From Lysobacterales bacterium (GTDB lineage Bacteria > Pseudomonadota > Gammaproteobacteria > Xanthomonadales > Xanthomonadaceae), in assembly GCA_015655035.1 (NCBI GenBank), contig JAATFS010000331.1:1-17396 (forward strand): DNA of 17,396 bases. Reading direction: 5' to 3'. Positions 13,889 to 17,396 of this stretch are shown here, piece by piece. Position 1 is the stretch's first letter. Every line of letters starts with the position of its first letter. The position numbers were made by a program, and so were the translations under genes. A model generated the notes under the pieces. That model did not search any database. It was not told where the DNA came from and saw nothing but the letters and a program-made list of their open reading frames with translations.

Positions 13889-16153
13889 ATGCCCCACCCT
13901 GCAATGAAAACGTTTTCACAGGCCCTGCCCCGTCATTTCACCCTAGCGGTCGCGATCACCGCAGGGACGTTGCTCGCGACCCTTCCGGCGCCGCACGCAC
14001 TGGCCACCGACGGCACAACGATACGTTCATGGATGGACACCCGGCTCGACCCCGACCAGCGCGCCGAACGCCTGCTCGCGCAGATGACCGACGATGAGAA
14101 GTTCCAGCTGCTGCGCAGCTATTTCGGCCTGGGCACCGACAAGCTCCCCAAGCCGACAGGTGCGCTGGGCTCGGCCGGCTATGTCCCCGGCATCGAGCGC
14201 CTGGGCATCCCGGCGCAGCAACTGGCCGATGCCGGTCTCGGCGTCACCAATCCGGGAGGCATCCGCCCCGGCGATTTCGCCACCGCGATGCCTTCTGGTC
14301 CCGCCACTGCGTCCACCTGGAACCGCGAACTGGCGTTCAGCGGTGGCCAGACCCTGGGCCGCGAGTCGTGGCAGCTGGGGTTCAACGTATTGCTGGCTGG
14401 CGCCGTCAACCTGCAACGCGACCCGCGCAACGGCCGCAACTTCGAGTACGCAGGCGAGGATCCGCTGCTGGCCGGCACCCTCGTCGGCGAGTCGATCCGT
14501 GGCATCCAGAGCGAGCACGTATTGTCGACGATGAAGCACTACGCGCTCAACGACCTGGAAACCCGGCGCAACTTTCACAGCGCCAACATCGGCACGCAGG
14601 CGATGCATGAATCGGATCTGCTGGCCTTCGAGATCGCACTGGACATCGGCGAGCCCGGCTCGGTGATGTGCTCGTATAACAAGATCAACGGCATCTACGG
14701 CTGCGAGCACGACTACCTGCTCAACCAGGTTCTCAAGCGCGACTGGAAATATCCCGGCTATGTGATGTCTGACTGGGGCGGCGTGCATAGCGGCTCCAAG
14801 GCCGCGCTGGCGGGACTGGACCAGCAGTCGGCCGGCGAAGTGTTCGATTCGGCGGTGTTCTATGACCAGCCGCTGCGCATGGCCGTCGATGCCGGCGTGG
14901 TACCGCGCGCACGCCTGGACGACATGGTCCATCGCATTCTGCGCAGCCTGATCGCGGTAGGCGCGTTCGACCACCCGCCGCGACGCGCTGCCATCGACGG
15001 CAGGGCCGGGGCCCTGGCGGCGCAACGCGTCAGCGAGCAAGGCAGCGTATTGCTGCGCAACGAAGGCGCGCTGCTGCCGCTGGGCAGGCACCTGCGCCAC
15101 CTCGTGGTGATTGGCGGCCACGCCGACAAGGGCGTGTTGGCCGGCGGCGGATCGTCGCGGATCGACTACACCGTGGACGGCGGCAATGCCGTGCCCGGAC
15201 TGGCGCCTACCCAATGGCCCGGGCCGGTGATCTACCATCCCTCCTCGCCGCTCGCAGCCTTGCGCAAGGCGCTGCCCGACACGCGGATCGACTACCTCGA
15301 TGGCAGCGACCCGGCTGCCGCCGCACGCGCCGCCCAAGGCGCCGATGCGGCGATCGTGTTCGCAACCCAATGGATCGCCGAATCGGTGGACCTGCCGGAC
15401 ATGCGCCTGCCCGACCAGCAGGACGCGCTGATCGCCGCCGTCGCCAACGCCAATACCAAGACCACGGTCGTGCTGGAAACCAATGGGCCGGTGCGCATGT
15501 CCTGGCTGGCGCAGGTGCCGGCGGTGCTGCAAGCGTGGTATCCCGGTATCGGCGGCGGCCCCGCCATCGCCAACCTGCTGACCGGCGCGGTCAATCCCTC
15601 CGGCCATCTACCGGTCACCTGGCCGGTGGATGAAACCCAGCTACCGCGTCCCTCGATCCCCGGTTTGGGATTCACTCCCGAGCAGCCCGGCGCGGACGCT
15701 ATCGACTACGACATCGAAGGTGCGAACGTCGGCTACAAATGGTTCGCCGCACGCGGCCTCAAGCCGGCGTTCGCGTTCGGCCATGGCCTGTCCTACACCC
15801 GCTTCACGTTCGCGGACCTGAAGGTGGAGGCCGAGGGCAGCCAACTGCGCGCCCACTTCCGGGTCAGCAACACCGGAGCCCGCGAAGGCGCCACGGTGCC
15901 ACAGCTGTATCTGCGGTTGCCGGCGGGCCATCCCACTCCGATCCGGCTGGTGGGCTGGCAGAAACTCGAATTGAAGCCAGGCGAACAACGCCAGGTCACG
16001 ATCGTAGCCGAACCGAAGACCCTCGCCGATTACGATCCGCAAACGCGCCAGTGGAAGATCGCCGCAGGCACTTACACCGTGCAACTGGCCCGTGCCGCCG
16101 ATGCGCCGGTGCAAAGTGCCGAAGTCGTCCTGGCCTCCACCGTACTGCCATGA
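13889..16153 (+). CDS. GH3-family beta-glucosidase, periplasmic
   Basis: A 754-residue glycoside hydrolase family 3 enzyme releasing terminal beta-linked glucose, or a related sugar, from oligosaccharides. The nucleophile is D295 in YVMSDWGGVHS. Substrate-binding K216-H217 occur in MKHYALND and R177-D178 in QRDPRNGRNFEYAGEDP. E498 in QWIAESVDLPDMRLP matches the conserved C-domain glutamate and is a candidate acid/base. The C-terminal fibronectin-III-like domain is present (FGHGLSYTRF, then NTGAREGATVPQLYL). A signal sequence ends near residue 40 (LPAPHALA, before TDGT). The ATG at 13889 is supported by AGGAAAG 4 bases upstream; a second ATG at 13904 lies 19 bases from that site. A perfect LacI-type palindrome overlaps codons 6-10. 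A strong terminator follows. True substrate preference is unknown. Confidence 0.94.
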   Translation: MPHPAMKTFSQALPRHFTLAVAITAGTLLATLPAPHALATDGTTIRSWMDTRLDPDQRAERLLAQMTDDEKFQLLRSYFGLGTDKLPKPTGALGSAGYVPGIERLGIPAQQLADAGLGVTNPGGIRPGDFATAMPSGPATASTWNRELAFSGGQTLGRESWQLGFNVLLAGAVNLQRDPRNGRNFEYAGEDPLLAGTLVGESIRGIQSEHVLSTMKHYALNDLETRRNFHSANIGTQAMHESDLLAFEIALDIGEPGSVMCSYNKINGIYGCEHDYLLNQVLKRDWKYPGYVMSDWGGVHSGSKAALAGLDQQSAGEVFDSAVFYDQPLRMAVDAGVVPRARLDDMVHRILRSLIAVGAFDHPPRRAAIDGRAGALAAQRVSEQGSVLLRNEGALLPLGRHLRHLVVIGGHADKGVLAGGGSSRIDYTVDGGNAVPGLAPTQWPGPVIYHPSSPLAALRKALPDTRIDYLDGSDPAAAARAAQGADAAIVFATQWIAESVDLPDMRLPDQQDALIAAVANANTKTTVVLETNGPVRMSWLAQVPAVLQAWYPGIGGGPAIANLLTGAVNPSGHLPVTWPVDETQLPRPSIPGLGFTPEQPGADAIDYDIEGANVGYKWFAARGLKPAFAFGHGLSYTRFTFADLKVEAEGSQLRAHFRVSNTGAREGATVPQLYLRLPAGHPTPIRLVGWQKLELKPGEQRQVTIVAEPKTLADYDPQTRQWKIAAGTYTVQLARAADAPVQSAEVVLASTVLP
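13905..13918. promoter_or_regulatory. LacI-family-type operator palindrome inside the glucosidase coding start
   Basis: TGAAAACGTTTTCA is a perfect 14-bp palindrome with the central CG typical of LacI/GalR-family operators, and it fits the general form TGNNANCGNTNNCA. It begins 16 bases after the annotated ATG, so a bound repressor would act as a roadblock or cover a nearby promoter. No LacI-type regulator gene is in the window. Confidence 0.65.
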
Positions 16154-16225
16154 ACCCGCGCGCGGCCGGCCATGCCTGACGAAACAGACGCTCGACCACC
16201 CCGCAGCGCCGGGCAATGCGCACGA

Positions 16226-16254
16226 AAAAGGCCGGGAGAGCATCCCGGCCTTTT
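16226..16254. terminator. Bidirectional terminator between the glucosidase and superoxide dismutase genes
   Basis: A perfect 12-bp stem consists of AAAAGGCCGGGA (16226-16237) and TCCCGGCCTTTT (16243-16254) around a 5-base loop. The A-run on one side and T-run on the other make it work in both directions, which suits the convergent genes. Confidence 0.92.
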
Positions 16255-16306
16255 GGTGCAACCGCCGCGCGCGACCTACGCGCGACGACCCATCGGCAAT
16301 GCCTGA

Positions 16307-16918
16307 TCAGGCGATGGCGGCCAGATAACGGCGCTCCACCTCGTCCCAGTCCACCACGTTGTAGAACGCCCCGATGTATTCCGGGCGGCGGTTCTGGTAC
16401 TTGAGGTAGTAGGCATGTTCCCACACGTCCAGGCCCAGGATCGGGGTATTGCCTTCGAACAGCGGGCTATCCTGGTTGGCGGTGCTCTCGACCACGACCT
16501 TCTTGTCCGGGGTCACGCTCAGCCATGCCCAACCCGAACCGAAGCGGCTGATCGCCGCCTTGGTGAAGGCTTCCTTGAACTTCTCGAAGCCGCCCAGGTC
16601 CTTGTCGATCGCCTTGGCGACCTCGCCCTTGGGCGCACCGCCGCCGTTGGGGGAGAGCACGGTCCAGAACAGCGAGTGGTTGGCGTGGCCGCCGCCATTG
16701 TTGCGCACCGGGCCCTGCAGGTTCTCCGGCAGCGACTTCAGCTTGGAGACCAGCTCTTCCACCGGCAGATCGGCGTATTCGGTGCCTTCCAACGCCGCGT
16801 TGACGTTGTTGATGTAGGTCTGGTGATGCTTGGTGTGATGGATTTCCATCGTCTGCGCATCGATGTTGGGTTCGAGCGCGTCGTAAGCGTAGGGCAACTG
16901 CGGGAGGGTATAAGCCAT
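16307..16918 (-). CDS. sodA: Superoxide dismutase, Mn type
   Basis: A 203-residue Fe/Mn-family superoxide dismutase that converts superoxide to hydrogen peroxide and oxygen in the cytoplasm. The four metal ligands are present: H27 (MEIHHTKHH), H81 (GGGHANHSLFW), D164 and H168 (LDVWEHAYYLKY). Two features favour manganese over iron: the GGGHANH motif, and Q149 in STANQDSPLF, where Mn enzymes carry the outer-sphere glutamine. A cambialistic enzyme cannot be excluded. The ATG at 16918 has a strong AGGAGA 5 bases upstream (16929-16924). A promoter and a hairpin leader are upstream, and a shared terminator is downstream, so it is a single-gene unit. Its partner in peroxide removal could be the glutathione peroxidase elsewhere in the window. 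Confidence 0.96.
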   Translation of the reverse strand: MAYTLPQLPYAYDALEPNIDAQTMEIHHTKHHQTYINNVNAALEGTEYADLPVEELVSKLKSLPENLQGPVRNNGGGHANHSLFWTVLSPNGGGAPKGEVAKAIDKDLGGFEKFKEAFTKAAISRFGSGWAWLSVTPDKKVVVESTANQDSPLFEGNTPILGLDVWEHAYYLKYQNRRPEYIGAFYNVVDWDEVERRYLAAIA

Positions 16919-16938
16919 GAGGGTCTCCTGGACTCATT

Positions 16939-16958
16939 CGCCCGGCGAAGACCGGGCG
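16939..16958 (-). promoter_or_regulatory. Stem-loop in the sodA leader
   Basis: The 7-bp perfect GC arms (CGCCCGG at 16939-16945 and CCGGGCG at 16952-16958) enclose 6 bases. The hairpin would form within a few bases of the predicted 5' end of the sodA mRNA and end 9 bases before the ribosome binding site. Such 5' stems can stabilise mRNA; this role is inference. Confidence 0.45.
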
Positions 16959-16970
16959 TTGCGATGATCA

Positions 16971-16999
16971 ATGGTAAGGACGACGGCACCGGTTACCAA
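16971..16999 (-). promoter_or_regulatory. Sigma-70 promoter of sodA
   Basis: On the minus strand, TTGGTA (16999-16994) and TACCAT (16976-16971) lie 17 bp apart, each with four matches to consensus. Transcription would start near 16964, giving a leader of about 46 bases. Confidence 0.6.
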
Positions 17000-17046
17000 G
17001 TGCGGCGCAAGGAAACATCGTCCTATTGCCTGAGCCGTCCGAGCAT

Positions 17047-17069
17047 AAGCTAATAACGCATGCTAGCTT
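17047..17069. repeat. Inverted repeat in the sodA / exported-protein spacer
   Basis: AAGCTA (17047-17052) and TAGCTT (17064-17069) are perfect complements 11 bases apart. They lie about 50 bases upstream of the sodA -35 box, and a TAATAA (17051-17056) that could be a plus-strand -10 box overlaps the left arm. It may be an operator for either gene; no regulator is recognised. Confidence 0.3.
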
Positions 17070-17201
17070 GCGCCAATGCCCGGTTACTTCGACGTGAACC
17101 GGATTCGCGCCAACGCATTCAAATTCGACACAGTCGCAAGCCGGCATACTGGCGCTGCCACGCTGCAATGCCGCCTTCCTTACCTTTGGACCGTCCGCCC
17201 C

Positions 17202-17396
17202 ATGCGCAAGCCCGCCCTGTTGATCGTCGCCGTCACGTTGCTCGTCGTGGGACTGTGGGGCATGCGCCAGGTGCAGAGTCCCACGCCGCAGTTCGCTCCG
17301 TCACTGGACGCCCCCGCCGTCGCCGCTCCAGCGCGCAACGAAGCGCGGCAGCAGCGCCCGGACAACGCACTCCCCGCCTTCCTGCCCGAAGAAGCC
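17202..17396 (+). CDS. Exported protein, N-terminal part; possibly a secreted barnase-like ribonuclease
   Basis: The first 65 codons of a gene that runs off the right edge. The N-terminus MRKPALLIVAVTLLVVGLWG is a hydrophobic signal peptide or anchor. It is followed by a Pro/Ala-rich, low-complexity linker and then LPAFLPEEA at the window end. From memory of the family, this architecture and the LPAFLP-EA motif resemble the start of the small secreted ribonucleases (N1/barnase type) found in Xanthomonas and Stenotrophomonas, but the catalytic part is not visible, so the call is tentative. The ATG at 17202 is the first start in this frame with a sensible signal peptide; the ribosome binding site is weak. 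The gene diverges from sodA across a 283-bp spacer, which holds the sodA promoter and an inverted repeat at 17047-17069. Confidence 0.5.
   Translation, partial: MRKPALLIVAVTLLVVGLWGMRQVQSPTPQFAPSLDAPAVAAPARNEARQQRPDNALPAFLPEEA

Noticed and set aside
14027..15607. 526-codon minus-strand frame opposite the glucosidase gene
   Set aside because: Antisense shadow of a GH3 gene with all catalytic motifs intact; no start signal and no domain.
1..17396. Mobile elements, CRISPR arrays, tRNA genes, defence systems
   Set aside because: No direct repeats of array type, no transposase or integrase frames, no cloverleaf-like segments and no nuclease/defence domains were seen; the gene content is typical chromosomal housekeeping.

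Overview
This window looks like an ordinary chromosomal segment of a high-GC gammaproteobacterium of the Xanthomonadaceae, most likely Xanthomonas or a close relative. The reasons are the strongly GC-biased third codon positions, the style of the proteins (class I fumarase, POT transporter, periplasmic GH3 beta-glucosidase, TTG/GTG starts), and the mostly single-gene or short transcription units separated by GC-rich hairpins. The genus is inference; no rRNA or marker gene is present. I see no tRNA or rRNA, CRISPR array, insertion sequence, integrase, prophage or obvious foreign island.

Layout. The left edge holds the start of a class I fumarate hydratase gene (minus). It diverges from a single-polypeptide ABC exporter (plus). 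Next comes a ferredoxin--NADP reductase gene (fpr, plus) with a clear -10 element, a perfect inverted repeat over its -35 region, and a strong terminator. Directly after it lies the decayed, frameshifted 3' end of a PhzF-family gene (pseudogene). This converges on a cysteine-type glutathione peroxidase gene (minus), and a perfect inverted repeat spans the junction. A secreted M3 peptidyl-dipeptidase (dcp, plus) is divergent from gpx and ends in a GC-rich hairpin.

From about 6.6 to 11.9 kb every gene is on the minus strand. In transcription order these are a POT-family peptide transporter, a rhomboid protease, a small GNAT-like acetyltransferase, a DUF3298/RsiV-like lipoprotein, a cyclopropane-fatty-acid synthase (cfa) and a MarR regulator. 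The last four or five may be co-transcribed, although marR also has its own promoter-like region. Divergent from the POT gene is a secreted M14 zinc carboxypeptidase (plus), followed by a periplasmic GH3 beta-glucosidase (plus). The glucosidase has a perfect LacI-type operator palindrome within its first codons. A bidirectional terminator separates it from a Mn-type superoxide dismutase gene (minus). The right edge carries the first 65 codons of an exported protein that resembles the start of secreted barnase-like ribonucleases.

Functional themes: oxidative-stress and redox defence (fpr, glutathione peroxidase, superoxide dismutase); peptide breakdown and uptake (Dcp, M14 peptidase, POT transporter); membrane and envelope maintenance (cfa, rhomboid, lipoprotein); and sugar scavenging (beta-glucosidase). 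I found no convincing new multi-gene system. The points most worth a second look are the intragenic LacI-type palindrome in the glucosidase gene, the PhzF relic, and the regulatory palindromes upstream of fpr and marR.
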